A DNA stretch of 64,000 bases from Streptomyces fagopyri (GCF_009498275.1 NZ_CP045643.1:8122001-8186000); one strand, 5' to 3'. Numbered from the stretch's first letter, positions 16,670 to 24,978 are shown. Program-made: numbers and translations. Notes: generated from the sequence alone by a model not told the origin.

Positions 16670-18400
16670 TCATTCGGCGAGTTTTCCGTCGGTCGAGACC
16701 TCTTCCATCAGGGAGGAGATCTCTTCGGGAATGGCCGGGATGCTTTCGTGGGTGATGCCGGTCGTCGGCGACCACACGAGGTTGACCTGCAGAGCGGGGT
16801 CGAGGTCGGGATAGTCACTGCGGTTGTGACAACCGCGTGTCTCGCGACGCTCCAGTGCCGCTTCGAGGGTGGCGCGGGCCGCCAGAGCGGCGGACATGAG
16901 GTCGAAGGCGTGCGCGAGGTCCTGGAAGCCGGCGATGTCCGGGTGGACGCCGACGTTCTCCATCCTCTTCTCGATCGCCGCGAGCTCCGCCAGTCCGGCG
17001 CGCAGGCCTTCTTCGTGGCGTACCACTCCCGCGTGCTCGGTCATGGTGTTGCGGACGGCGCGCTGCAGGGCACGGACGTTCTCCGGTCCGTCGGCGGCGA
17101 GGAGATCGTCGATCTCCGCGCGTGCGTGCGCCGTCGCCGTCGCCGACCGCTTCTGCGCGGTGAGCGATCGTGAGTAGGCGGCGGCCGCCTGGCCCGTGAT
17201 GCGGCCGAAGACCAGCAGTTCGATGAGGCTGTTGCCGCCCAGGCGGTTGGCGCCGTGCAGCCCGCTCGACGCCTCGCCGATGGCGTACAGGCCCCGGACG
17301 TCGGTGCTGTGGTCCTCGGGCCGCACCCATACGCCGCCCATCGAGTAGTGCGCCGTGGGCGCGATCTCGATCGGTTCACGGGTGATGTCCAGCATCTGCA
17401 GATCCAGCAGGGTCTGGTAGACGCGAGGGAGCCGCGTCATGATCGTCTGCCGTGGCAGATGGGAGACGTCGAGCCACACGCCTCCGTTCGCCGTCCCCCG
17501 CCCTTCCTTGATCTCCGTGTAGGAGGCCAGGGCGACACGGTCGCGGGTGGACAGCTCCATCCGGACGGGGTCGTAGCGGGACATGAACCGCTCTCCGAGC
17601 GCGTTGCGCAGTACGCCGCCCTCACCCCGAGCCGCCTCGCTGACCAGGGTGCCGGCCGCGTTCTCCGGCTCGATGATCCCGGACGGGTGGAACTGGACCA
17701 GCTCCGGGTCGCGCAGACGCGCGCCCGCCTCGACCGCCAGCCGGAAGGAGTCGCCGGTGTTCTCGTCGCGCCGGGACGACGTGCGACGCCAGATGCGGGT
17801 GTGCCCACCCGCGGCGAGGATGACGGCGTCGGCGTGGATCAGGTACCGCGTTCCGTCGGTGAGGTCGAAGCCGTAGGCGCCGAAGACGGCACCGTCGTCG
17901 ACCAGCAGCCGGGTGATGTAGACGCCGTCGAGCACGGGTATGCCGAGCTGGTCCGCGCGCCTGATGAGGGTGCGCTGAATCTCCAGACCGGTGTAGTCGC
18001 CGGCGAAGGCGGTCCGCCGGAACTTGTGGGCGCCGAAGAAGCGTTGGCTGATCCGGCCGTCATCCTCTCTGGCGAAGGCCATGCCGTAGCGTTCCAGATC
18101 GTCGATTCCTCGTGCGGCGCCCTCAGTGACGATCTTGGTCGTCCGGGGGTCGGCGAGAAGGTAGCTCTCCTTGAGGGTGTCCGCCGCGTGCTGCTGCCAG
18201 CTGTCCTCGGGATCCATCGTGGACAGCGCCGCGTTGATCCCTCCGGCGGCGAGCGCGGTGTGGGTGTCCTCCTTGGGACGCTTGCCGACTGCGAGGACGT
18301 CGACGCCGGCCTCGGCCAGTTCGATGGCTGCTCGCAGCCCGGCTCCTCCGGTGCCGATCACCAGCACCATGGTGGAGAGACGTCGTTCGGTGATGACCAC
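16670..18400 (-). CDS. Orphan succinate dehydrogenase/fumarate reductase-type flavoprotein
   Basis: 576 aa, GTG start with CGGAGC upstream. FAD-binding GTGGAGLRAAIELAEAG lies near residue 16. A His-Thr-Ala-Leu-Ala-Ala-Gly-Gly segment (His at about 47) matches the covalent-FAD histidine region of SdhA/FrdA, which argues against L-aspartate oxidase. The active-site blocks are QFHPSGI, RGEGGVLRNALGERFM, HYSMGGVWV and GLHGANRLGGNSLIELLVFGR. The C-terminal helical and capping domains are complete. No iron-sulfur subunit or membrane anchor is adjacent, so its electron partner must be elsewhere or unconventional. It has an ECF41-type promoter 34 nt before the start and a strong terminator after the stop: a single-gene transcription unit. 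Confidence 0.9.
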   Translation of the reverse strand: MVITERRLSTMVLVIGTGGAGLRAAIELAEAGVDVLAVGKRPKEDTHTALAAGGINAALSTMDPEDSWQQHAADTLKESYLLADPRTTKIVTEGAARGIDDLERYGMAFAREDDGRISQRFFGAHKFRRTAFAGDYTGLEIQRTLIRRADQLGIPVLDGVYITRLLVDDGAVFGAYGFDLTDGTRYLIHADAVILAAGGHTRIWRRTSSRRDENTGDSFRLAVEAGARLRDPELVQFHPSGIIEPENAAGTLVSEAARGEGGVLRNALGERFMSRYDPVRMELSTRDRVALASYTEIKEGRGTANGGVWLDVSHLPRQTIMTRLPRVYQTLLDLQMLDITREPIEIAPTAHYSMGGVWVRPEDHSTDVRGLYAIGEASSGLHGANRLGGNSLIELLVFGRITGQAAAAYSRSLTAQKRSATATAHARAEIDDLLAADGPENVRALQRAVRNTMTEHAGVVRHEEGLRAGLAELAAIEKRMENVGVHPDIAGFQDLAHAFDLMSAALAARATLEAALERRETRGCHNRSDYPDLDPALQVNLVWSPTTGITHESIPAIPEEISSLMEEVSTDGKLAE

Positions 18401-18434
18401 GGTTTGCTCCGATCGCCTGGGTTGTCACCACTAC

Positions 18435-18461
18435 GACCAGGCCGTACCGGAGTTTGTGACA
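18435..18461 (-). promoter_or_regulatory. ECF41-type promoter of the flavoprotein gene
   Basis: On the minus strand TGTCACA (18461-18455), 16 nt, GGTC (18438-18435). The distance from GGTC to the GTG start is 34 nt, nearly the same as at ndh. Confidence 0.77.
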
Positions 18462-18772
18462 CCGCTTCCCGTCGCCCGCACCCGGGCCGCGGGGGCCGAC
18501 GCGCGGCCCCACGCGCGGGCGCCGTCACGACGGGACGCCGTCCGGCGACACGCTCTTGCCGGTGTGCCGGTGTGCCGGTGTGTCAGGGAGCCGAGTGCCG
18601 GAGTGCGGGGGAGCCGGAGAGGGCCGTGCCGCCGGAGTCCGGCCCGGAGGTGACGAGCGACCGGGCCGGATCCGTCAGCGGGCCGCGCGCGGGCGGTCGC
18701 GGTGTGCCGGTCGCCACCGCGCGGGAACCCGGGCGGCGGCCGGCGGAGCCGAACGGGCGGCCGGTGTCGCGG
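18462..18772. other. Intergenic region without a convincing gene
   Basis: Between the flavoprotein promoter and the OsmC stop. It contains GC-rich short direct repeats (three copies of GCCGGTGT at about 18558-18580). No reading frame has family similarity. Confidence 0.5.
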
Positions 18773-19270
18773 CTACGGCGCGAGCGTGACGTTCGTCGGC
18801 GTCCCCCGCCGGGTCATCTTCGCGTAGGGGCACAGCGAGTCGGCCCGCGCCAGCAGCGGAGCGGCCGCCTCGGGGTCGACGCCGGGCCACCTCACCACGA
18901 GGTCGACGCGCAGGAGGTAGCCGGTGTCCCCGGGGTCGCGCCCGAGCGCGACGGTCGCCTCCACGGAGATCGCGGCGGGGTCGAAGGCCGAATGGCGTGC
19001 CACCAGGCTGAGCGCGCCGTGGAAGGAGGCGGCGAAACCCGCCGCGAACAACTGCTCGGGGTTGGTTCCCCGGCCGTCTCCCCCCAGTTCGGCGGGCATG
19101 CGGAGGTCGAGGTCCAGGACCCCGTCGGCCGAGCGGGCCCCTCCCGAGGCCCGCCCGTGCCGGGCCGTCCCTCCGACGACGTTCACCGCCGTGGTGTAGA
19201 GGGGAGCGAAGGACTCCCCGTCGAAGTCCCCGCCGGTGGACGGCGGGGGCAGCCGGATCCCGTCGGTCAC
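18773..19270 (-). CDS. OsmC/Ohr-family protein lacking the peroxidatic cysteine
   Basis: 165 aa from the GTG at 19270 (GGAG 8 nt upstream). The frame is open to 19453 with an ATG at 19447, so a longer form is possible. The Ohr-like order is visible: PLYTTAVNVVGG, LDLDLRMPAELGG, GTNPEQLFAAGFAASFHGAL, central beta/alpha part, and SLCPYAKMTRRG near the end. In organic hydroperoxide resistance proteins the peroxidatic residue is the Cys in the ...ACFHGAL motif. Here that codon is TCC (Ser). The second Cys (LCPY) remains. It therefore probably cannot reduce peroxides in the usual way. It is preceded by an ECF41-type promoter at 19478-19504. Confidence 0.83.
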   Translation of the reverse strand: MTDGIRLPPPSTGGDFDGESFAPLYTTAVNVVGGTARHGRASGGARSADGVLDLDLRMPAELGGDGRGTNPEQLFAAGFAASFHGALSLVARHSAFDPAAISVEATVALGRDPGDTGYLLRVDLVVRWPGVDPEAAAPLLARADSLCPYAKMTRRGTPTNVTLAP

Positions 19271-19477
19271 CGCGTGGCTCCGCGGGCCTCGCCGTGCGGG
19301 GCCGCCCGCGGAGGCGGCACCGTCGCGGGAGGGCGGGCGCACGTCGGTGCCGGGCCACGTCGACAGCCCGTACGAGTGGGCCGCCCCCGGGCGGAGCCCA
19401 GCGAGGCGGATGCGCCAAGTGCCATGTGTCCCGCGCCTTCGTGTCATGGGCAAGCCCCGGGTCTCGGACAGTCGGTT

Positions 19478-19504
19478 GACCGAGAGGCGACCCCGGTTGT
19501 GACA
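19478..19504 (-). promoter_or_regulatory. ECF41-type promoter of the OsmC gene
   Basis: On the minus strand TGTCACA (19504-19498), 16 nt, GGTC (19481-19478). A start at 19447 would leave about 25 nt of leader; a start at 19270 would leave about 200 nt. Confidence 0.72.
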
Positions 19505-19603
19505 GTCACGGGCGGACCGGCGGCAGCCGCTTCCACGTCACCCCGGTGTCAGGGGTCTCCGCCCTGGTCGAGCAGGGCGGCGCGGACCGTGCCGAAAGAT
19601 GCC

Positions 19604-20500
19604 TCAGGCACTCAGTGATGCCACGTAGGGTTCGAGTTTGGCGGGATTCATGACCCACATGAGGCGTTCGATGCCGCGTTGCGAGGCGTCGACGGAGAGC
19701 AGGGCCATCGGGTGTCCCTGGGAGGAGATGAGGGCGGCGGGGGTGCCGTTGCTCTCGACCCAGCGGATGTCGGTTCCGGGCCAGAAGCGTGGGGCGAAGG
19801 CGGCGAGGTATTTGGAGACGTGGGGGCGGCCGACGACGGGAATCCGGGATGCCCCGCGGATGCCGCCGCCGTCGGCGTAGCTGACCACGTCGGCGCTGAG
19901 TACGTCTTCGAGTGCGGTCAGGCTGCCTGTCTGTGCGGCGGCGAGGAAGACTTCCAGCAGTCTGCGGTGGGCGGTGGGGGTGACGGGTTCCCTGCGTTCC
20001 GCGGCGAGGTGTTTGCGGGCGCGGCTGACCAGTTGGCGGGTGTTGGTCTCGCTGGTCTCCAGGATGTCCGCGATCTGTCCGTAGGGGTAGGCGAAGGCTT
20101 CGCGCAGGACGTAGGCGGCGCGTTCCACCGGGTTGAGTTTCTCCAGGAGGAAGAGGACGGCCATGTCGAGTGCCTCGGCCCGTTCGGCGCCGAGTTGTGG
20201 GTCGAGGCTGGTGTCGACGGGTTCGGGCAGCCAGGGTCCGATGTAGGTCTCCCGTCGTACTCGGGCGGACTGGGCGAGGTTGATGGCCAGGCGGGCGGTG
20301 ACGGTGGCGAGGAACGCGGCGGGTTCGTGGATGTCGGTGCGGTCCGTCTTCTGCCAGCGCAGCCAGGCCTCCTGCACGATGTCCTCGGCTTCGGTGGCGC
20401 TGCCGAGGACCCGATAGGCGATACCGAACAGCTGGGGACGGGCCGCGACGAAATCCCTCGTCGCCCGATCGAGGGAGCCTGCGTCATCCCCGGCGGACAT
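19604..20500 (-). CDS. ECF41-family sigma factor (SigJ-like) with SnoaL-type C-terminal domain
   Basis: 298 aa, ATG with GGAAGGAG upstream. Region 2 (about 15-80) holds FGIAYRVLGSATEAEDIVQEAWLRW. Region 4 (about 120-175) holds NPVERAAYVLREAF...YGQIADILETSETNTRQLVSRARKHL with a normal helix-turn-helix. The C-terminal SnoaL-like domain carries the ECF41 motifs in the form DGGG (then IRGA) and NPAKL. In this group the C-terminal extension controls activity in place of an anti-sigma factor, and genes for carboxymuconolactone decarboxylases and oxidoreductases are often neighbours, as here. The upstream region has a GGTAAAAT element that may be a housekeeping -10. I see no TGTCACA in front of it, so it does not look autoregulated through that motif. 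Confidence 0.92.
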   Translation of the reverse strand: MSAGDDAGSLDRATRDFVAARPQLFGIAYRVLGSATEAEDIVQEAWLRWQKTDRTDIHEPAAFLATVTARLAINLAQSARVRRETYIGPWLPEPVDTSLDPQLGAERAEALDMAVLFLLEKLNPVERAAYVLREAFAYPYGQIADILETSETNTRQLVSRARKHLAAERREPVTPTAHRRLLEVFLAAAQTGSLTALEDVLSADVVSYADGGGIRGASRIPVVGRPHVSKYLAAFAPRFWPGTDIRWVESNGTPAALISSQGHPMALLSVDASQRGIERLMWVMNPAKLEPYVASLSA

Positions 20501-20676
20501 GGAACTCCTTCCGGTTCGGTGCCCCCCATTTTACCGGCCGTCGGCGCCGGACGCGTGGTGAGGACACACGTCCCGACCTGCGGTGCGGGCCTCGTGTTGT
20601 GCTCCCGATCGGAGCCGTGCACGCTGGATCAGCGACGGACACCGTCGAGCGGGGACCAGCACGGAGGGAGTCGCCA

Positions 20677-21120
20677 GTGCCGGACAACGACTCATCGGGA
20701 AAGACGCCGGACGCGCCGCGTTCGGAGGCGTGGAAGACAGCGGTCACGGTCCTGCAGGAAGCCCGGCCGCCCCACGTCCCCGAGGGCGCCTCGGGGATGA
20801 CGATCCTCGTCCAGTGGCCGCCCGGTGACCCCGGTACTCCTCCGCACCGCCACTCGGGACCGGCCTTCGGTTACGTGATCGAGGGCGAGGTGCGCTTCGA
20901 ACTCGAAGGTGAACCGGAACGCGTCGTCAAGGCCGGCGGGACGTTCTGGGAGCCCGGCGGTGACGTCATCCACTACCAGGACGGAAACGCCCGTACGGAC
21001 GCGCCCTGCCGGTTCGTCGTGACCATGTTCTGCGCGCCGGGCATGCCGATGCTCACGCTGGTCGACGAGGAGGAACTGGCGCGGCGGGCCCACCTGCGCG
21101 CCCCGCGTCCCGGGCCCTGA
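20677..21120 (+). CDS. Small cupin-domain protein
   Basis: 147 aa, GTG with GGAGGG 8 nt upstream. It has a single cupin barrel: motif 1 region PPHRHSGPAFGYVIEGEVRFELEG and motif 2 GGDVIHYQDGN. These give His-x-His and a later His as probable metal ligands. It is likely a cytosolic metal-binding enzyme or sensor; the substrate cannot be told. It is divergent from the ECF41 sigma factor gene and has no TGTCACA element of its own. Confidence 0.82.
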   Translation: MPDNDSSGKTPDAPRSEAWKTAVTVLQEARPPHVPEGASGMTILVQWPPGDPGTPPHRHSGPAFGYVIEGEVRFELEGEPERVVKAGGTFWEPGGDVIHYQDGNARTDAPCRFVVTMFCAPGMPMLTLVDEEELARRAHLRAPRPGP

Positions 21121-21131
21121 CCCGCCGCGAG

Positions 21132-21169
21132 GCGGCGGTTGGGCGGCGACCGAGCGGCGGTTGGGCGGC
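21132..21169. repeat. Two direct copies of a 16-bp sequence
   Basis: GCGGCGGTTGGGCGGC occurs at 21132-21147 and again at 21154-21169, between the convergent ends of the two cupin genes. The origin is unknown. Confidence 0.8.
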
Positions 21170-21193
21170 TACTGCGGGGGAGTGTTCCGCCGG

Positions 21194-21685
21194 CTAGTCC
21201 ACGAAGTACGAGTCGTGTTTGAGGAGGAATTCGGTGCGTTCCTCGTCCGTCGCCTCCGCCAGCAGTGCGAGCTTCTCGAAGTACTCCTCACGCGGCGCGC
21301 CGGGGGTGAAGAGCAGAAGCATGTCGGCCGGCGAGTCGGAGTCGTTGCGGAACGCGTGCAGTCCGCCCTGCGGCACATGGAGGAAGTCGCCCTGCCGGGC
21401 ATCGACCCACTGTGCGCCGTCGAAGAGACGAACCGTGCCGTCGAGGATGAAGAAGGACTCCGAGATGGTCTTGTGGAAGTGCGTCTTGGGTCCGCCCGCG
21501 TGCGGGCGCATCTCGACCCGGTACAGCCCGAACTCGCCGTGCGTGGTGGTAGTGGTCGCCAGGTAGTGGATGGCGTCACCGCCGGCCGTGCCGACGTTCG
21601 GTGGGGTCTTCGCGGGCCGGAAGTCCGCGCTGACCTCGCCGTCGTCCCCCATGTACACCCGCTTCGGATACGACATGCCGGTCAT
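21194..21685 (-). CDS. Cupin-domain protein (quercetinase/germin-like)
   Basis: 163 aa. Start at 21685 or the ATG at 21676. The cupin core is clear: RPHAGGPKTHFHKTISESFFILDG (metal motif 1, with HFH and a downstream Glu) and GDFLHVPQGGLHAFRN (motif 2 His). A charged C-terminal helix (EEYFEKLALLAEATDEERTEFL, residues about 135-156) follows. Likely a small-molecule dioxygenase or isomerase-type enzyme. The substrate is unknown. An ECF41-type promoter lies about 110 bp upstream. Confidence 0.85.
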   Translation of the reverse strand: MTGMSYPKRVYMGDDGEVSADFRPAKTPPNVGTAGGDAIHYLATTTTTHGEFGLYRVEMRPHAGGPKTHFHKTISESFFILDGTVRLFDGAQWVDARQGDFLHVPQGGLHAFRNDSDSPADMLLLFTPGAPREEYFEKLALLAEATDEERTEFLLKHDSYFVD

Positions 21686-21796
21686 CCCTTTCCCAATCGG
21701 TCGCGCTGCGTCCTGTGAACGGGGCGTGCGCCGGCTCTTTCGTGATGGTGACCGCCAGGTCTCCCCGGTGTGCGCGACGGCGCCCCTGGCAGGAGA

Positions 21797-21823
21797 GACC
21801 GGACGCCACCGGCGTTTGTGACA
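21797..21823 (-). promoter_or_regulatory. ECF41-type promoter of the cupin gene
   Basis: On the minus strand TGTCACA (21823-21817), 16 nt, GGTC (21800-21797), in the gap between the TetR gene and the cupin start. Confidence 0.73.
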
Positions 21824-21859
21824 CGTCGACCGCTCCGACGCGGGACGGGGCGTCGTGGA

Positions 21860-22483
21860 TCAGGCGAGGTGCGGGCGGTCGGGCGGCGGCTCCGGCAGGG
21901 GGCTCGCGTCGGTGGCGCGCAGGCCGTCGAGAGCCAGTTCGAGGTAGCGGCGCCACGCCTGCGGCTGTGTGGCCAGCAGCGGCGCCGCGGTCTGGTGGAT
22001 GCCGCCGAGGAGCAGCACGACGTCCGTTCCCGTGACGTCGCGGCGGACGGCGCCCTGTTCGCGTGCCCGGGCGGTGAGTGCCTCGGCCGCCACGCAGAGG
22101 ACGCCGATCGTGTCCCGTACCCCGGAATGCTGCAGCGAGGGGCGGCCGATCACCTCGCAGAACGCGCGGTCGGCGGCGAGCAGTTCCACCCCGTCGGTCA
22201 TGAACTCCCGGAGCGCGGCTTCCGCGTCGGCGGCCTCCAGGAGCCGTTCCGCCGCGCGGACGAGCTGGTCGAGCAACTGGAGCGTGATCGCCGCGAGCAG
22301 CTCCTCCTTGGAGGCGAAGTGCCGGAACACCGTGCCCTTGGCGAGGCCGGCGCGTTGGGCGATCTCACCGATCGGCACCTCGACCCCGTGCTCCGCGAAC
22401 GCCGCTGTCGCGGCCTCCAGCAGCAGGCGCCGATTGCGCACCATGTCCGCCCTCTGGCCCGTGGCGGCCGTCGTACCGGTCAC
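21860..22483 (-). CDS. TetR-family repressor
   Basis: 207 aa, GTG behind an ideal GAGGAGG (5 nt). The N-terminal helix-turn-helix is textbook (ADMVRNRRLLLEAATAAFAEHG, then IGEIAQRAGLAKGTVFRHFASKEELL). The ligand-binding half is diverse and gives no hint of the inducer. It is divergent from the SDR gene at 22652. Two identical TGACC-N4-GGTCA palindromes lie in the shared promoter region, so it very likely represses itself and the SDR. Confidence 0.9.
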   Translation of the reverse strand: MTGTTAATGQRADMVRNRRLLLEAATAAFAEHGVEVPIGEIAQRAGLAKGTVFRHFASKEELLAAITLQLLDQLVRAAERLLEAADAEAALREFMTDGVELLAADRAFCEVIGRPSLQHSGVRDTIGVLCVAAEALTARAREQGAVRRDVTGTDVVLLLGGIHQTAAPLLATQPQAWRRYLELALDGLRATDASPLPEPPPDRPHLA

Positions 22484-22519
22484 GTGTGCCTCCTCACGAA
22501 GAGGAGCCTATCACCAACA

Positions 22520-22533
22520 TGACCACAGGGTCA
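22520..22533. promoter_or_regulatory. Operator TGACC-N4-GGTCA, copy 1
   Basis: Perfect 5-bp arms, extendable to ATGACC/GGTCAT, between the divergent TetR and SDR starts. It is immediately followed by TATTAG, which may be part of a -10. Confidence 0.68.
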
Positions 22534-22554
22534 TATTAGCTGCTACGGTCAACG

Positions 22555-22568
22555 TGACCCGGCGGTCA
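22555..22568. promoter_or_regulatory. Operator TGACC-N4-GGTCA, copy 2
   Basis: The same arms and the same 4-nt spacer as copy 1, centre to centre 35 bp away. An additional GGTCA half site at 22547-22551 overlaps it in the opposite phase. Confidence 0.68.
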
Positions 22569-22651
22569 TCTTCTGTCCCGCCTGTTTCCGGCTGCCCTGA
22601 GGGCCTCCGGCGGGTCCGGCATCCCGAACCACGAACTTCTGGGAGAAACCT

Positions 22652-23389
22652 GTGAACCACACTCTGGAAGGCAGAGTCGTCCTCGTCACCGGCGCGTCGT
22701 CGGGCATCGGACGGGCCATCGCGATCGCCCTGTCGAAGGCGGGTGCCCGGGTCGCGGCCGGCGCCCGGCGGGCCGACCGCGTGCGGTCCCTCGCGCAGGA
22801 CGCCCCCGGCGAGACGCTGGCCCTCGAACTCGACGTCACCGACCCGCGGTCGGTGCGCGACGCGGTCGAGGCGACCGTCGAGCGCTTCGGCGCCCTCGAC
22901 GTGCTCGTGAACAACGCGGGCGTGATGCTCAGCGGCCCGATCCTGGGCGCGGACACCACGGAGTGGACGCGCATGGTCGAGACCAACCTGCTCGGATCGA
23001 TGTACGCGGTCCACTCGGCCCTGCCGCACCTGCTCCGGCACAAGGGGGCGGTGGTGCAGATCTCGTCGACGTCAGGGCGTACGTCGTCGGCCGCGAGCGG
23101 TGTGTACGCGGCCACGAAGTTCGGCATCACCGCCTTCTCGGAGGCGTTGCGCCAGGAGGTCACCGAGCAGGGCGTACGGGTCGTCGTCGTGGAACCCGGC
23201 TTCGTGGCCACCGAGCTGACCAGCCACATCACCGACCCGGCCATCCAGGCCATGGCGAAGAACATGGCCGAGTCCATGCGGACGCTCCAGGCCGAGGACA
23301 TCGCGGGCGCCGTCGTGTACGCGCTCTCCCAGCCCGATCACGTGGCCGTCAACGAGATCCTGATCCGGCCGACCGACCAGGCCCGCTGA
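22652..23389 (+). CDS. Short-chain dehydrogenase/reductase (classical SDR)
   Basis: 245 aa, GTG start. NAD(P) motif TGASSGIG (residues about 13-20), NNAG (89-92), catalytic Ser in QISSTSG, and Tyr/Lys in YAATK (about 150-154). An Arg following the first strand (GARRADR) suggests NADPH. The substrate is unknown. It is divergent from the TetR gene with two shared operators. Confidence 0.9.
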   Translation: MNHTLEGRVVLVTGASSGIGRAIAIALSKAGARVAAGARRADRVRSLAQDAPGETLALELDVTDPRSVRDAVEATVERFGALDVLVNNAGVMLSGPILGADTTEWTRMVETNLLGSMYAVHSALPHLLRHKGAVVQISSTSGRTSSAASGVYAATKFGITAFSEALRQEVTEQGVRVVVVEPGFVATELTSHITDPAIQAMAKNMAESMRTLQAEDIAGAVVYALSQPDHVAVNEILIRPTDQAR

Positions 23390-23410
23390 GCCCGCTCACT
23401 CGCACCCCGG

Positions 23411-23451
23411 CCCGGCCTCGGACCGCGCGACGCGCGCGGTCCGAGGCCGGG
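23411..23451. terminator. Bidirectional terminator between the two SDR genes
   Basis: A perfect 19-bp stem (23411-23429 with 23433-23451) with a 3-nt loop lies between convergent SDR genes. Confidence 0.88.
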
Positions 23452-23529
23452 CGGACTGCGCGCGGCCCGCGGACGGACGGATTCCGCCCGGCCCGCGGTC
23501 GGTGCGCCGCCCGCGGGCCGGGACGCCGG

Positions 23530-24294
23530 TCAGACGAGTTCGAGTCCTCCGTCGACCGTCAGCACCTGGCCGGTCAGATGGCTGCTCAGAGGGTCGGCGA
23601 CACGCAGGATCCAGTCCGCGATGTCCTCCGCGTCCCCGAGGCGGCCGGTCGGGATGAGGTCGCGTTCGTGGGCGCGCAACTCGTCGATGGCGTCCTGGGA
23701 GAGGCCCGCCGCGACCAGGACGTCCGTCTTGGTGGGTCCGGGGGCGATCGCGTTGACCCGTACCCCGTCGGACGCGAGCTCCAGGGCCCAGCTGCGCGTC
23801 AGTTGCTCCAGGGCGCTCTTGGTGGCGGCGTAGTGCGCTCCGCCGGCCAGGGGGCGGTGCCCGTAGGTGCTGGAGACGTTGACGATGGAGCCCGAGGATT
23901 CGCGCAGGTGCGGCAGGGCCGCGTGGGCGAGCATGCTCGGCGCGATCACGTTGAGGTCGAACAGGCCGGTGACGACCGACCGTTCGCTCTCCGCGAGGGG
24001 CATCACGGCCGCGGCACCGGCGTTGTTCACCAGTACGTCGAGCCGGCCCCACCGCTCCACCGCGGTGGCCACCACCGTGTCCGCGGCGCCCTCCTCGCGG
24101 ATGTCGAGCGCCAGGACCGCGATCCCGGCGTGGGCGCCGGCCGTCTCCTCCAGGGCGTCCTTGCGGCGTCCCACACCGAGGACGTGTGCCCCCGACTCGG
24201 CGAAGGCGATCGCGGTGGCGCGGCCGATTCCCGACCCCGCCCCCGTGACGATGGCGACAAGATCCGTGAAACGGGGTGTGTTCGAGCCGGACAT
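23530..24294 (-). CDS. Short-chain dehydrogenase/reductase
   Basis: 254 aa from the ATG at 24294 (MSGSNTPRFTDLVAIVTGAG). The longer open frame up to 24420 lacks SDR similarity. Motifs: TGAGSGIG, NNAG, NVSSTYG (Ser), YAATK (Tyr/Lys) and the terminal VDGGLEL typical of FabG-like members. Substrate unknown. No TGTCACA element is seen upstream. Confidence 0.9.
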   Translation of the reverse strand: MSGSNTPRFTDLVAIVTGAGSGIGRATAIAFAESGAHVLGVGRRKDALEETAGAHAGIAVLALDIREEGAADTVVATAVERWGRLDVLVNNAGAAAVMPLAESERSVVTGLFDLNVIAPSMLAHAALPHLRESSGSIVNVSSTYGHRPLAGGAHYAATKSALEQLTRSWALELASDGVRVNAIAPGPTKTDVLVAAGLSQDAIDELRAHERDLIPTGRLGDAEDIADWILRVADPLSSHLTGQVLTVDGGLELV

Positions 24295-24504
24295 GGGTTT
24301 CCCCTTTTCGAAGAGCGTGGGAAAGAGAGGCAGGTGTCCGAAGACATGTGTGCCGCCGAGCGGGTCGTGTGCGCGCCGGACATCGTCGTCGCGGCGAGGG
24401 CGTCCGCCCGAACGGGCCACCCGCTCGACGCCGGTGGTCCGTCTCCCCGCCGTCGGTCGGGGGGCGTGGAGACGGACCGGTCGTGCCCGGCGGGCGGACG
24501 TCGG

Positions 24505-24978
24505 TCAGCCGAACTGGCCGGGCTGGTAGCTCCCGGCGGGCTGCTGGTTGATGACGTTGATGCGGTTGTAGGCGTTGATGATGGCGATGAGGGAGATCAG
24601 GGCGACGAGCTGGTCCTCGTCGTAGTGCCTGACCGCGTCGGCCCACGCCTCGTCGGTCACACCACCGGCGGCGTCGGCGATGCGAGTGCCCTGCTCGGCC
24701 AGTTCGAGTGCGGCCCGCTCGGCATCGGTGAAGACCGTGGCCTCACGCCAGGCCGCGACCAGGTGGAGCCGCTGCTCGGTCTCACCGGCCGCCGCGGCGT
24801 CCTTGGTGTGCATGTCCGTGCAGAAACCGCAGCCGTTGATCTGGCTCGCGCGGATCTTCACCAGTTCCTGGACCGTGAGCGGCAGCGTCGTCTCCGACAC
24901 CACCTTGCCGGCCGTGTTGATGTGCTTCAGCACCTTTCCCGCGAGGGGGTGGCCGAAGTAGTTGAGACGCGATTCCAC
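24505..24978 (-). CDS. Carboxymuconolactone decarboxylase / AhpD-family protein
   Basis: 157 aa, GTG start with CAGGAG 6 nt upstream. The CMD signature is clear: KIRASQINGCGFCTDMHTKDA with the CxxC pair (CGFC) and the downstream His, as in AhpD-type alkylhydroperoxidases. Such proteins form small alpha-helical oligomers with disulfide redox activity. The preceding TGTCACA element fits the known association of ECF41 factors with CMD genes. Confidence 0.9.
   Translation of the reverse strand: MESRLNYFGHPLAGKVLKHINTAGKVVSETTLPLTVQELVKIRASQINGCGFCTDMHTKDAAAAGETEQRLHLVAAWREATVFTDAERAALELAEQGTRIADAAGGVTDEAWADAVRHYDEDQLVALISLIAIINAYNRINVINQQPAGSYQPGQFG

Noticed and set aside
16825-16831. TGTCACA (minus strand) inside the flavoprotein gene
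   Set aside because: It lies in coding sequence, and the tetramer 16 nt downstream is CGAC, so it does not fit the promoter pattern.
18773-19453. Longer OsmC form starting at 19453 or 19447
   Set aside because: Not excluded, but the first codons have non-coding third-position bases and the family core starts after the GTG at 19270, so the shorter form was preferred.
20501-20600. ECF41-type promoter for the sigma factor itself
   Set aside because: The closest match is TGTCCTC with CGAC at N16; too weak to claim autoregulation.
23540-23552. tRNA-like GTTCGAGTCC
   Set aside because: Part of the SDR coding sequence; no acceptor stem or anticodon arm can be folded around it.
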